Assembly: GCA_003446375.1 (NCBI GenBank)
Contig: DMAW01000179.1
Location: 1-14,549, forward strand
Source: Eubacteriaceae bacterium
Lineage (GTDB): Bacteria; Bacillota; Clostridia; Eubacteriales; Alkalibacteraceae
Direction of reading: 5' to 3'
Length of the DNA: 14,549 nucleotides
The notes beneath the pieces were generated by a model that saw only the letters and a list, made by a program, of their open reading frames with translations, was not told the origin of the DNA and searched no databases. Position 1 is the first letter of the stretch, and the number at the start of each line of letters is the position of its first letter. The position numbers and the translations under genes are program-made. This document shows, one piece after another, positions 14,429 through 14,549 of the stretch.

Positions 14429-14549
14429 CTATGCTGTCTTTCGGAGCTTCATCTGTTTATTGTGATATTTATAAAGGTTATAACCAATAGAGACCAAAAA
14501 TATCTCTAATCGCACTGAATCAATACTGTTGCTGACCTTTTAACTTAAC
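14429..14549 (-). pseudogene. 3' remnant of a DDE transposase, probably IS1182-like
   Basis: On the minus strand the frame reading VSNSIDSVRLEIFLVSIGY and NLYKYHNKQ, ending at a stop at 14429-14431, resembles the conserved C-terminal helix of IS1182/IS5-type transposases, which typically ends in a YNLxKxH-like motif. An in-frame TAA at 14540-14542 interrupts it only 36 codons before the end, so this part is broken or frameshifted. The rest lies outside the window. A C-rich tract (14397-14409) lies between it and the ThuA terminator and may belong to the element end. Family assignment is tentative. Confidence 0.5.

Noticed and set aside
1..14549. CRISPR array, tRNA or rRNA genes, defence system
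   Set aside because: No regularly spaced repeats, cloverleaf sequences or defence-associated families were seen.

Overview
The window looks like chromosomal DNA of a low-GC Gram-positive anaerobe, most likely a clostridium of the Lachnospiraceae type. The DNA is AT-rich, genes start behind strong AGGAGG-like ribosome binding sites, and the enzyme families (neopullulanase-type GH13, Firmicutes-style glycogen phosphorylase, LplA-like solute-binding protein, PHP phosphatase, ThuA with Gfo/Idh/MocA) are typical of that group. The species cannot be fixed from the sequence alone.

Layout. (1) 1-696: C-terminal part of a family-1 ABC sugar-binding lipoprotein, closed by a terminator. (2) 820-2112: a cytoplasmic GH13 alpha-glucan hydrolase, followed by AT-rich spacer and a strong terminator. 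(3) 2309-4853: a complete two-gene mobile element on the minus strand, with a tyrosine recombinase overlapping an IS91-type Y2 HUH transposase and 21-bp terminal inverted repeats matching at 20 positions. It ends 7 bases before the start codon of (4) 4861-5646, a HisJ-like PHP phosphoesterase that now has no visible ribosome binding site. (5) 5647-6023: a long leader with nested RNA structure. (6) 6024-7829: a CBM34-GH13 neopullulanase/cyclomaltodextrinase. (7) 7967-11725: a single 1252-residue protein fusing 4-alpha-glucanotransferase (GH77) to glycogen/maltodextrin phosphorylase (GT35). (8) 11932-12789: an MBL-fold metallohydrolase. (9) 12790-13430: a decayed Gfo/Idh/MocA oxidoreductase lacking its NAD-binding half. 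(10) 13522-14298: a ThuA-like protein, then a terminator. (11) 14429-14549: the 3' tail of a degraded DDE transposase on the minus strand.

How the genes work together. The two GH13 enzymes and the GH77-GT35 fusion have no signal peptides and together form an intracellular alpha-glucan degradation set. The hydrolases open branched or cyclic glucans, the GH77 half rebuilds short maltodextrins into longer chains, and the GT35 half phosphorolyses them to glucose-1-phosphate. MBL, oxidoreductase remnant and ThuA form a second, partly decayed sugar-catabolic module whose substrate cannot be read from the sequence.

The points most worth a second look are the GH77-GT35 fusion, the two-recombinase mobile element with its hairpin-rich ends, and the structured leader before the neopullulanase. 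I did not see a defence system, CRISPR array, tRNA or rRNA.
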